The notes beneath the pieces were generated by a model. It had not been told where the DNA came from and ran no database searches. It saw only the letters and a program-made list of their open reading frames with translations. A DNA stretch of 64,000 nt from Amyelois transitella (Eukaryota > Arthropoda > Insecta > Lepidoptera > Pyralidae), in NCBI RefSeq assembly GCF_032362555.1, contig NC_083515.1:9087001-9151000 (forward strand), in the 5' to 3' direction. Numbering within the stretch: position 1 is the first letter of the stretch; every line of letters starts with the position of its first letter. Of this stretch, positions 1-12,200 are shown in pieces. The position numbers were made by a program, and so were the translations under genes.

Positions 1-1127
1 CTGGGACTGAAAAACTGCCACTTCTTTTAATTGGAAAATCTAAGAGCCCAAGATGCTTCAAGGGTATTAAAATGTTGCCTGTTAATTATAAAAACAATAA
101 AAAGGCCTGGATGACTTCTGAATTATTTGCAGATTGGTTAAAAAAAGTGAACGCCGATATGAGGGCCCAAAAACGAAAGATCATTATGTTTGTTGACAAC
201 TGCACAGCTCACAACAATATGCCCAAATTAGACTATGTTACATTATTGTACTTACCCGCCAATACCACAAGTAAATTACAGCCCATGGATCAGGGTATTA
301 TCAACAACTTTAAGGTTTACTACAGGAAGGAAGTTGTTCAGTATGTTCTTAAATCTATAGAAGAGGATAAAAGCCCAGAAATTAACATCCTCCAGGCCAT
401 GAGATTTGCGAGAAAAGCTAATTGCTTCAAAAAAGCTGGATTCAAAGTCACGAATGTATCTGAACCTGAGAGCCTACAAGACGAGCCAGAGATCTGTGAA
501 ACTTTTCCAGAATGGGATAAATTATTTACTGAATGTAGGAATGAGCAACAGGCGACTTTTCAGGATTGCGTTTCTATGGATAATAATGTACTCATTTCAG
601 AGGAGCTCAATGATGATGACATAGTTGCTATGTATTCTTCTTTGGACACAGAAGAAGAAGAAGAGGAAGAAGACTGTGAAGAGACTCCAGTGAAAATTTC
701 AAAGTGTGAGGCAATGGAAGCTTTAGAAACTTTACACAAGTATTTCGAAATGTCAAATGTTGATGATTCTAATATTTTTGATCGAATTTATTATATCGAG
801 AAACAGGTTTCAGCAACTAGCAATCAAGTACAAACAACCATTACCGATTACTTTAAGTCATAATCGTTACAATATTGTTTTTTTTTATATGTAGTACAAT
901 CATATCTACTACATTAAATTCTTAACACCAAAAATACGCATTTTTATTAACATTTCCACGTCTAATAAAAGAATAAAGGCACATTTCTACCTCTGTAAAG
1001 GGGCCTCTGTAAATGAGACAACTATAATTTTAAACCTGTTTAATTGGAAAACTGGATTATTGGAAACTCTCAATAATTGGTACATATGTCTTGGTCCCTT
1101 GAGATCCCAATTAACCAGGTTTCACTG
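1..1127 (+). mobile_element. Tigger/pogo-type DNA transposon, 3' portion
   Basis: The right part of a DNA transposon cut by the window edge. It holds the transposase frame (3-863) and about 260 bp of non-coding DNA, and ends at 1127 with a terminal inverted repeat that reads, on the minus strand, CAGTGAAACCTGGTTAATTG. It is followed by TA (1128-1129), the target duplication expected of the Tc1/mariner-pogo superfamily. CAGTnAAACC is the usual Tigger terminus. The left terminus lies outside the window, so its length and its own duplication cannot be checked. Confidence 0.85.
3..863 (+). CDS. Tigger-like DDE transposase, C-terminal part
   Basis: The frame is open from the window edge and codes about 286 residues to a TAA at 861-863; the first in-frame ATG (72) is probably internal. 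The protein looks like the DDE_1 endonuclease domain of CENP-B/jerky/Tigger proteins: IIMFVDNCTAHN contains the second catalytic aspartate, and LPANTTSKLQPMDQGIIN is the typical block leading to the third acidic residue. A Glu/Asp-rich stretch (EEEEEEED) and a short TITDYFKS end follow, common in this family. No stop or frameshift is seen in the visible part, so this copy may be young. It could instead be a domesticated jerky-like gene, but the terminal repeat just downstream favours a transposon. Confidence 0.85.
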   Translation, partial: GTEKLPLLLIGKSKSPRCFKGIKMLPVNYKNNKKAWMTSELFADWLKKVNADMRAQKRKIIMFVDNCTAHNNMPKLDYVTLLYLPANTTSKLQPMDQGIINNFKVYYRKEVVQYVLKSIEEDKSPEINILQAMRFARKANCFKKAGFKVTNVSEPESLQDEPEICETFPEWDKLFTECRNEQQATFQDCVSMDNNVLISEELNDDDIVAMYSSLDTEEEEEEEDCEETPVKISKCEAMEALETLHKYFEMSNVDDSNIFDRIYYIEKQVSATSNQVQTTITDYFKS

Positions 1128-3039
1128 TATATAGAACTGCATCTGAATCCGAACAAAGCTTGGCTTGCTCAATGAACAGTAAAAGGCCGTGTATGCAATA
1201 TCGCACTGTTGGTAGGTAGATATGAACTGCTGGAATGAAAGTGTATGTTCCCGTCTGGTGAACGGCTTTGTACACAATATCACTTTTTTTTTTAAATACA
1301 AACAAACGTTTGCCCCGGGTTTTGCTTTCGAGAGAAATTAAAGATCCATCCAAATTAAAAAAAAATATTCATTATCATAGGATACTTCATATCGTTTAAT
1401 AATTGTCAAATCTTTTGGTTTCACAACATTGGTTGACGTCAAATAAATTACTTAAAATACTACCCTTGCCTATGTGTTTATAATTATTATAAACAATATA
1501 CGTTTATATAACAGACATCTTTTAGCACCCGCATTCACCCGCATTAGTGGTAGTGTTTGCGTCCGGAACATCATCTTGGCGTAGTACCGGTTGCATCCTT
1601 ACTTTTTTTTAAAAAGGAGTGTCCGAAACATACTTACATACATATAATCAAGTCTTTGTCCCTTGCGGGGTAGACAGAGCCAACAGTCTTTCACGTCACG
1701 TCATGTCATGACACGTCAGTCAGCCTATTACGACCTCTATGGGAAAGAGGAAGGAATGGTCCTATTCTTTACCTATTAGTGCCGGGAATCACACAGCACA
1801 GCGTCCGAAACATATAGATAAAATTCAAGAGAGCCGACGACGCTGGTACGATCATGTATTGCTGAAACCTCGCAACTATATGGGAAGCAATATCTGGTTT
1901 ATTCATATAGAAGAGATGCGCCGTTAAATATCATAGATTGCCGTCACCACAGATGTGACGATATATTAAAACTGAGGATGACGAAAGCCTGCCAAAGTGG
2001 AAAATAGCCCGGTTAATAAATCGAAGCGTAATGAAACGGCTGGCGGTGTTACCAGGAAAATGTAAATAAGAGAGAGACGGCGAGAGAAACAGAGAGAAAA
2101 AACTGGTACACAAATTTGTTTAAAAAAATTGTTTTATTACTTACTATGTTTATGGTGATATTAATAACTCTTGTTTGTACCAACATTATGTGCGAAACAG
2201 AATGTTGTTCAGTTACTCGCGTGTTTTACCGCAAGCGTCAACTATGTATTGTTTGTAATTAACTTAGCGTAAATGTATGAAGACAATAGCATTCAATGTA
2301 TATCATGTCAACTAAAGCAGATAATATGATGGTTAGATGTAGTTAAACAAACATATGAGAGAGAGCATAACAACAACAATTTAACGAGACTGCGTAAAAT
2401 AATGACAACACAGAAGACCTTCAATAAAAACTGAATATTCTGGTTATACTTTTAAACTATTGACGGAAAGTGAAAAGTTTTTTTTATTAAAATATCACCA
2501 ATAAAATAACGATGAAGCAGATATTACACCAAATAATGACAAGAAGCCGATTTTAGTAGTGATGGTGTAAAGATTGTTGAAAACAATATTGGTTAGTACT
2601 CTAATATTTCTCAATAAATAGGACAAAAACACTTAATTACAGGTGTCCTGTTAATTAAAGTGATTGTAGAGGTTTTATCATTGTCATGTTTTTGTCAATA
2701 AATACCAATCTGTTGTATCTTTTTGGAATTCAATACATACAAATGCGGCCGGACATTGCCATTTTTGTTTATTAAACACACCATCATCATTGAAATGTAG
2801 CTATAATCAAACCCAACATGTGACAGTTCTATTCTCTTTTTAATTTGTAACTGCATCCCTCATAATGCTCCTTGGTAATTGCATACATTAAGGCCCTTGT
2901 AACTGGTATATCACACCCTTATTCTCAATACTTTATAATGGCTCATTCATTATTAATAAATGCTTCATGCTTCATTATTAATAAATTTGGAGCATTGTTA
3001 TGTATGGTTTCAGAACACAACCTGCAAAAGAAGACTCAC
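1128..3039. other. Non-coding stretch, probably intron of the minus-strand gene
   Basis: AT-rich DNA with one SINE-like copy (1631-1799). No open frame looks coding. A minus-strand frame at 1111-1353 overlaps the Tigger terminus and is not a gene. If the gene at 3040-4208 continues to the left, this stretch and the Tigger copy lie in its second intron; I could not find a third exon here. Confidence 0.5.
1631..1799 (+). mobile_element. SINE-A copy, internally deleted
   Basis: Head ACATACATATAATCAAG then CCCTTGCGGGGTAGACAGAG, and tail GGTCCTATTCTTT with GTGCCGGGAATCACACAGCA. The middle is missing: the CACGTCACGTCATGTCATG stretch stands where the GTTCAGCTGTTTGGC block should be. Confidence 0.75.
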
Positions 3040-4208
3040 CTTGCAGTCTTTATGCCTGTAACACCATGTGCATCCAAATAGTAGCCCAACGGCAGTGAGC
3101 GTCAGCAGCAGAGCAGGCACCGCATACAATCCTGAGTCCCAGCTGTCAAACACCAAGGCACCCTTGTCATCTGCAAGTTATTAATAGTAATATATTTCAA
3201 CAGTCTTAAAAGGCAGCTCAGGGATAGGCTTATAACCTTGGGATTAGGTTTATACTATGGAGGTCAGGCAAGAGTCACTTCATGTAAAAACCTGACTTTT
3301 CCCATTAAAAATTCAAAAATTTTATGCATTTTATTATAGGACACTTCATATCACTTAATAATTGTTATTCAAGGATCATATCCAAAAGGCACAGGCAAAG
3401 TTCTTTTCCAGAAAGGAAGGTGTCACAATTTTACTATTTTCATTAAAACTATTTAAATACATTTTAATGATAAGACACTGAGATCTATTATGACAATAGA
3501 AATTTCTCATTAAACAATATATTTAAATTAAGTTTGGACCCTTAGGTAGGGTACCCATCATGCAGACAGCATCCCCGTGCTGTATTGCAATAGCAATATG
3601 CTGAATATGTTTTTTGTTTGTAGTTAATGAATTTAACTTTATTTTAATTAGGTAGATTTATTAAATATAGTTTAGAAATTGTTTTTGATTTGATCAATTT
3701 TATTCAATAAAAATGTTATACATTTTTAAATTAATGAAGTGCATTATTATTTTTGAGATAAATTACAACAAGCAAGGCATTTAAATATAATCAATGGGAG
3801 ATAATTTACTTGAAATAAAATAAAGATATTTTTGTAGTTTATACTTTTTTTGCACAGGGTAGGGCCCTATTTAATTACTTTTCATTAAAAAAGAAATAAC
3901 ATACACAATGCATTCACACTAAGCCCAAATAAATACCTAACACAAACATTTATATCCCTATTATATTTGTCAACGTTTCCTACGAAAGTCAGTGGCATAA
4001 TTCAAATAAACATAGTTTGAGAACATAATTTCATGTGAATTGTTTATATAAAAGAATTTCCAAACTGGTTATTTGTTGAAAAACATGCAAACTTCATAAA
4101 AGGCTTACTGTGAGGGTAGGATTGCGGCGTCGATCCTAATGGTAATCCACATCCAATTTGTGCGCCACTCAAGGCCACAAATAACACCATCCATAACATG
4201 CCCATCAT
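3040..4208 (-). CDS. Small type I membrane protein, first two exons (unrecognised)
   Basis: Minus-strand gene, 5' part only. Exon 1 is 4208-4109: ATG ATG GGC, then 33 codons plus one base, and donor GTAAGC. Exon 2 is 3170-3040, preceded by acceptor TTGCAG and followed by donor GTGAGT; the phases join exactly (A+AT gives Asn). The 77 residues start with a signal peptide (MMGMLWMVLFVALSGAQIG), then a short Pro/Ser-rich ectodomain, then a membrane segment (GLYAVPALLLTLTAVGLLFG) and a Cys/basic cytoplasmic start (CTWCYRHKDCK). Later exons must lie further left, outside the window. The order of short ectodomain, one membrane pass and Cys-rich juxtamembrane piece occurs in several receptor and adaptor families; I cannot name this one. 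The first exon could begin at either of two adjacent ATGs. Confidence 0.65.
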
Positions 4209-6287
4209 TGTATCATTATTTGCACAGTTGCTTTAATTTCGGTTTCATTATTTATAATTTTCGTACATCACCACAACACAAAAAATACACGGTCCACGAC
4301 AGGATTGCACTTTGTGAAAAATACTAAGACACAACACAGTATTTACAGTATGAACTACGTATAACTAACATATCAACAGTCTAGAATATTTGTTTGGCTT
4401 AAAATTTAATTTAACTAACGAATTTCATGCACATTTACTTGAAAATTGCGCAACCCACAGCTGTACAAAACGCCATTTTTGATTTTTCGATACAAGTATT
4501 GCTAGTTTGTGAAAGAAAATGTCTTCCACAACAAAATTTATTTATCTATAGATTTCTACTAATATTTTCTACCATCCATAGAAGTATATAAAGATAGGTT
4601 GAAAAATATTGACAGCGTGACCAGCCAACCAGTTAAGATTTGAGAGTCTTAACCTCTCAGCTGCTGTGGCGCATATGTGCGCCAACTGTCCGAGACAACT
4701 TATAACTCGATTTAAAGCTTAAAATACATATGGTTATGATTAAAAATTGCTTAATTTACATCCCAAACATACTCAACCACAGACAACAGAAGTTGAAAAT
4801 CAGTTCAAAACAGACCAATTTCAAGAAGTTCCAGACCAGTGCGTGACCGTGAAAGATTTTTTTGAAAAATATCGGATTTTTGAAAGAAAGAGTATGATTT
4901 AATAGTAAAAACTGTGTTATTTATTAAATATAAGATAAATATGATGTTTATCTTGATGATATAATACCTAAAAACTAATATTATATGGAAATAATGACAA
5001 CTATAGATCGCGCGAGTGTTTTTGATGAATGTTGTAACTAAAGGTCCAGTAAAGTAAAATGAAATTATTTTTTTTTGCTATAATGGGGTGTTATAATATG
5101 CAATTCATAATGTAGCTTTAACAATTAACTAGCTTTAATAGTATTTTATTAACTTCAAAGCAAATATTCCTATATTTTCATCAAGTTCTGAAACAAGTCA
5201 CGCGCGTCATTTTTCGTTCAAATCCGCTGCAGTCCTAGTGCCTCGGTAGTACGGCAACGTCGACAATTAATGACATAATGTCATAACTAATAAAAAACAA
5301 ATTATGTTAGCAGTTCATATTGTAGCTGGAGCAATGATTCGGCTCGAACGCCACCATAGGGAAGATCTTCCGTCAGGCTAGGTGTTATTGGTTGAGCGCG
5401 TCAATTTCTTCGCGATGATTGACAGTTGTTGTGTGATTGGCTGTTGTGACGTTTGGCGTAGAGATATCGCCACAATATCATTATGACCTAATACCAGATT
5501 TTTTTGGCTGGTTACTTTATTATTCCGCAATATTAGTTTTATTGAAAGTATTTTGGATTCCTCAACCGTTACCGCATTCTCATAAATAAAAAATTCTCTT
5601 TCTTTATCACTTCCAAAAAATTTAAGAGAAATTTCACTGTGCAGCGCAATGCCGGGCTGAACGGGCGAGCAAGACCTCTCCAACCCACTCCCACGCTGTT
5701 CACTGGAAAATGCCCTTTTAATTATTTTTTGTATATATATGTACCTAGTTATGTACGGACAGGACATAAGCTTTTGGGTTGGGTCCATTAGTACTTAACA
5801 ATAATTTCCTATGATCCACTTCGCATCCTGTAAATTTGCGCGTGACAATTACTCTTAATCATTCTCACTCCCTCAACAACCCTAGTACCTATTAAGTTGT
5901 GCGTGAGTCTTAACTTTGGCCGACACGCGTTTTCACGTTGCCATATCACAACTAATTTGTACTTATTTATATTCTTTGAATCAATCCAATAGGTACAATT
6001 TCTTTGGATCTATGCTGTCCACTCATCATGTGTCAACATCAAAACAACGTGACAGTCTTCTTGACTGTGACAGCAAGAAAGTGAAAAAAGCTATGAGTAC
6101 ACGGAAAAAAGAGAACTGAAAAGAAAACTCAAATCTTGCTGTTGTTCTAAATCTGAAAATGTGTCTTGTGTCACAATAACCTAAGTAAATAATTATGATT
6201 TGTGACAAAAACTTCCTATTTCCATGAAAAAAATACACTCCTAATGCTCGTAAACATTTATTTGAACCGAAAATAACCTCAAATCAC
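4209..6287. other. Intergenic region between divergent genes
   Basis: This holds the promoters of the minus-strand membrane protein gene and of ELAC2. A minus-strand frame of 136 codons (5788-5378) has no recognisable domain and no splice context; I do not call it a gene. The stretch around 4640-4700 (TTAACCTCTCAGCTGCTG) begins at a TTAA and could be the end of a TTAA-inserting element, but no matching second end was found. Confidence 0.4.
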
Positions 6288-9200
6288 ATGTACGGTAAAA
6301 GTGTATTATTTAGTTCTCGAGTAGTTAGTTTGAATAATAACCGCTTCAAAAGTGGTAGCACTAAGAAGCTGTTGGATGTTTTAGCCGCGATGCCTAAGGC
6401 GAATTCTGGACGGATATTAGATGCTCAACGACAACGGCAGAACATATCAAAGAAGTCAGAAAAATATGCGCCGAGTACTGTGTACTTACAAGTACTTGGT
6501 TCAGGAGCTAGAGGGGCACCCAACACACTATATGTCTTCACAGATCAGAAACGGTAAAGCCGATTAATTACCTAATGTTATTGCTTCAGATGATTATGTT
6601 TTTAATACTAAGTAGTTATTTCACTATGTTGCATCATTGACAATACTTTTTAAAATTACTGTATATTTTATCTAATATAGTTTTACAATAAGGTGTTTCC
6701 CAGAATTCACATTCAATAAAGAAGCAATTATAATATCTGAACATTATTTTCCATTAATATTTTCAGATACCTATTTAACTGTGGAGAGAGTACACAGCGG
6801 TTAGCTCATGAACATAAAGTGAAACTATCCCGTTTGGAGCACATATTCATAACAGCCAAGACATGGACAAACATCGGAGGCCTGCCCGGGCTGTCGCTGA
6901 CCCTGCAGGACGTTGGAGTGCCCAAGCTGACGTTGCATGGACCTGAGGGCCTTGTATGTGATTTTACTAAGTTAAATTGAACTATAACAGTGTAGCTGCT
7001 ATTATCACCAGCCATATGAGTTACTCACAAATTTTTAACTGAGGCAAAGTGTGTAGTTCAAACTTAGTGCCCTGTAGAGAAAATTTGGAATTAGTTACTT
7101 TAGGCATGAGCAAAGGTCTACATAAAATCTGATACACTGTATTGGATATTTACCTATACCTTGTCTTAACCTTTTGCAAGTCTACAGAAAAATGTTATTG
7201 CTATTGAATAGGACTGTACCATCTCATCTTGTGGATGTTTGTGTAATGATAGAAATACCTAAGTTATAAAGTATAACTGTACTTTGTTGAATATGTTTCA
7301 TCTACTATAAAAGAAACATTGAATAATTTCGATAAAATGTAACTAATCACTGTATATAAACTTACACAATTTTCGATTATGTCAGTTACTTTTGAGTCAC
7401 CTAATTTAATTGAAATCTAATGGACCTTTTTATTTCAGGATGAACTATATCAGGCCACGAAACGGTTTGTTATCATGAAGGACATGGACGTCACAATGGC
7501 TGAATGCAAACCCACTGCAGACTTTGAGGATAATGTCATGAGTGTTAAATATGTCATACTGTGAGTTCAATATTATTTAGAATAGAATAGATTTATTTTC
7601 AAAATTGGATACAAGGTATCACTTATTGACGTCACATAACTTAAATCTAATTTTAACTACTACCGCTTCCAAAACGCATGTGTAGAAGAAGCGGCGGAAC
7701 AAACTACACTGCAGCATTTTCATCGGAAGTTATTTGTTATGGCTCCTCCCTAGAAACATTTTCGTCCTTGCATTGTTATTACTTTGTTTCAAAGCTGGTG
7801 GTCAACTAAAGACTTTCAAAATAAATATTGTTCATTTTGATTCTAAATATTCTGATCACTAATTAAATACTTAGGCAGAATATAAAAAATCTACTTTTAC
7901 ATATATGTAAAAGAAGGTGTGTAATTAAAACTTCTAGAATAGAATAGACTTATTTTCAAAATTGGAGACAATGTATCACTTTATTGATGTCACATTCAAT
8001 TCTATTCTTTACATTAGTCTATTTTAAATATCAACATATGTATTTAAATATCTATAATATATCATTAACATTAATATATCATTAATATATTAAAAATTTT
8101 TATAGCAGCAATGAGGAACTTCGTCATGACCAAAAATCAGCAGCGAAGAAACCGAGATTAGAAGAAAAATTACACAAAGAGACTAAAGAGATTGAGAAAT
8201 TTATGCAGGATGACACAGATTATTACAAGCATGAGCATAAAAAAAACAGGAAAACTAGAGAGCGGTCCATGTCGCGTACGCGGTGTGAAAAAGGTACGTA
8301 ATTAATTATTTATTTATATAGCCACAAATCATAAAGAGATACCAGCTGGCACAAAGAAAAAGTTTTTTTTAAGGTACGTCTGTCATGAAACCTTTGTTCA
8401 GATCAGTGATTTCTACTCCTTGTAAATCTGTAATGTGACATATATTTGTATCATATCATATACTTAAATTAATTTACATACATATAATCCTGTTTACAGG
8501 GAAGACAGAGCCAAAAATCTCAATTTGACTGGAAGATCATAATCAGTATTTTACATAGAATTAACTTCTTTATTGTATTTTATTTTATTATTTTATCTAT
8601 TGTTCTTTTACAGATGTTAAAGCAAAGAATGAAAAGCATGAAGTTAAGGGGAAATGCACTATCGCCTATATTTGCACTTTGAAGGTTGGCATTCATCCAT
8701 TATTTACATACATTCAAATTGAGAATACTTAATCTTCTTCACCTCACTATTTTAAGAATATTACTGATAATTAATATCCAATTTTGTACTAGGTTTAATG
8801 ACCAAAGGAAGTTCCAAAAATTTATCCTTATCAATTTGCCTACCATTATGTATGTCATATACATTTTCACCTAATTAAAGTATTGTATGGCACTGTACGT
8901 CAATAAATATAATATTAATATTTTAGTTACTTAAGGGTGCCGTGTGGTTCCCGGCACCAATACAAAAAGAATAGGACCACTCCATCTCTTTCCCATGGAT
9001 GTCGTAAAAGGCGACTAAGGGATAGGCTTACCAACTTGGGATTCTTTTTTAGGCGATGGGCTAGCAACCTATCACTATTTGAATCTGAATTCTATCATTA
9101 GGCCAAATAGCTGAACGCGGCCATTCAGTCTTTTCAAGACTGTTGGCTCTGTCTACCCCGCAAGGGATATAGACGTGACCATATGTATGTATGTTACTTA

Positions 9201-12200
9201 AGGAAAGTCGTTGACGGCCGTTTAATTTTTAAATGACTCATTTTTTTGGTAAGAAAATTAGAATTTCATGAAAATTTTCATGAAAGAAAATTTTTCAGTT
9301 TCAATAAGTAAGGTAAGGCAAGTTCAGTCTCATAATATCATTTCTTAACTTTTACAGAAGCGCCTTGGTACTTTAGACTTGGCGAAGTGCGTCGAGCTAG
9401 GGGTGCCCCCCGGCCCGATGCTGGGGCAGCTGAAGGCTGGCTTCGACGTGGTGCTGGCCAATGGAGAGTTGGTGCTTTCCAAAGACGTGAAGACCCCAGA
9501 CGACCCAGGACCAGTATTTATTGGTAAGTGTCTTGGCACTAGTGGCGGTTTCACCTGAGAACAGGCAAAGATAATAGAGAGAGAGAGATATACACTACTA
9601 ATTGTTTCGGAAAAGTTTTTACAGGACACCTGTTATCTCGTGAGTTTTTTTTACACAGCCTGCATGGAGTAATAGAGGCGCCGCGCAAAACGCAACGACC
9701 GCCTCTATTACTGATCAACATACATACATACATATGGTCACGTCTATATCCTTTGCGAGGTAGACAGAGCTAACAGTCTTGCAATGATAGAATTGAGAAT
9801 CAAATAGTGACAGGTTGCTAACCCATCGCCTAAAAAAGAATCCCAAGTTTGTATGCCTATCCCTTACGCCTTTTACGGCATCCATGGGAAAGAGATGGAG
9901 TGGTCTAATTCTTTTTTTTTAATGGTGCCGCGGTAACCACACGTCACTTCATTACTGATCAACATACATACATAAAATCACGCCTCTTTCCCGGAAAGGT
10001 AGGCAGAGATTACCTCTTTCCACTTGCCACGATCTCTGCATACTTCATCATCATCATTACTGATCAATTTTGTAATAAATTAACTCCGGTTTCAGTGTTG
10101 GAGGTGCCCGAGCTGTCGTACCTGAAGGAGACCGAGTTCTCGGCGCACTTCGCCGACTCCAACCCCCCGGAGCGGGTGCCGGCGCTCGTGGTGCACTACA
10201 CGCCGCCGCACGTGTTCCGGGACCCCAAGTAATTATATTAACACATACATAATTATCATCACAGGAAAACGAAGTGTGGGTAAACCAGCTGCCGGATGGT
10301 CGGACGATATCAAAAAGACGGCAGGGCCGATTTGGACCAGGATCGCCGCATTAAGATCGAAGTGGAAATCCATTGAAGAGGCATACGTTCAGCAGTGGAC
10401 AAAAATATGCTGATAAGAAGAAGAAGAAGAAGAAGACATATATCATGTCTTTTTCTCTTAAGGGGTAGACAAAATGATATTTTCTAATCTAAATATTCGT
10501 AAAACCACTGGATAGCTTGGACGCTTCGGACGATTGGTGCGAATATGGGATGTTAACGGTAAAAGGAGAGTGAGAAAGAAATAACGATTTTCTTTTTGCC
10601 GCGCACTTTAAAATTATACATTACTAGCGACCCGCCCCGGCTTCGCACGGGTGCAAAATTATAAATGGTATTTATTATACCTAAAAAACTTGCTCTTGAA
10701 TCACTCTACCTGTTACAAATAACCGCATCAAAATCCGTTGCGTAATTTTAAAGATTTAAGCATACAGACAAACCGACTAAAATAGCGACTTTGTTTTATA
10801 CTATGTAGTGAAATCACGTGCCGTGTGATCCCCGGCACCAATAAAAAAAATAGGACCACTCGCATCTCGTTCCCATGTACGTCGTAAAAGGCAACTAAGG
10901 GATAGGCTTATAGGCGATGTGCTAGCAACCTGTCACTATTTGAATCTTAATTCTATCATTAAGCCAAACAGCTGAACGTGGCCTATCAGTATTTTCAAGA
11001 CAGTTGGCTCTGTCTACCCCGCAAAGGATATAGACGTGATTATATGTATGTATGTACATACATAAAATCACGCCTCTTTCCCGGAGGAGTAGGCAGATAC
11101 TACATGTTTGCACTTGCCACGTTATCTGCTTACATCTTTTGCTACATTCACATTCATAACTCTCTTCATGCCGATTTCGGGTACTCAACCTGACCTTTTG
11201 CCATTTGATCAAAGTACGTTCGTTATAATTATATTTTTGGCCAAACAAAGATTTATTTGATGTTTTTTTTTAAACTCAGGTATCGAAAATTCATTTCCAT
11301 GTTCGGACGGAACACGAAACACTTGGTGCTCAACTCCCAAAACTCCTGCCTGGGCTCGGAGGCGGTTCATAGGTACGAATGTCAACCATTTTTAATGAGA
11401 TATAAAGTATTTGTAGGTATTACAGTCAATTTATAAACACAATGTTTCCTGATTTTACGTCTGCGCATACACATAGTTTCTATATTCGATCTTGATTGTC
11501 AAAATTCGTAAGCGAAAGCAGTATATTGTATTGAATAACATTATTTTATCAACCTATTTTAATTTGGGTAACTGGAAGTAATCCCACTTGGCATAAGTCC
11601 GCCATTATACATAATTTTTAGTTCTAAGAACTGTATGATTTAATTTATTTTTTTGTGCAATAAAGAGTTTACAAACAAACAAACATTATAACATGGTAAC
11701 TGTTGCAAGGACCCAGCACAAACTCCACCTTCTAGACCAAGACATCTTCCCTTTACTGAAAGATCTAAGCATCCCAGCCGTGTGGAGCGCTTCGCCTTTA
11801 CAGACCGAGAGTCCGGCGAAGATTAAGGCGCTGGAGGAACTTAAGAATAAGGTTGGTGTTACTGGCCAGTATGTTGCTTTTTTTAAATGTTTAATAAAAA
11901 TCGACGCTTTTTTAATGTTATAAAAAAATTGCTTGGTGTTTGGTGTTTCAGGCTAGTAAGCCGATTCTTTTTTTAAAATGATATGAAAAATAAATAATTG
12001 ATTTCCAACCATAGCTTTCAAGAGAGCTTGAATCCTCTTTGTGTCATGATCTAGAGAAGATTCTTTCTTTGTTTACTACAGTTTTCATACAAACGTATTT
12101 TCGTGAGTTGAATCTCGATGCAATATGAAAAAGTAGAATGATTTAATTGAAACTTAAGTATACACGGGAGACTTGGTGTTGGGTAAACTTGGAAATAATG

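Noticed and set aside
5378-5788. 136-codon minus-strand ORF
   Set aside because: No recognised motif, no splice context and mixed composition; the length is possible by chance in this interval.
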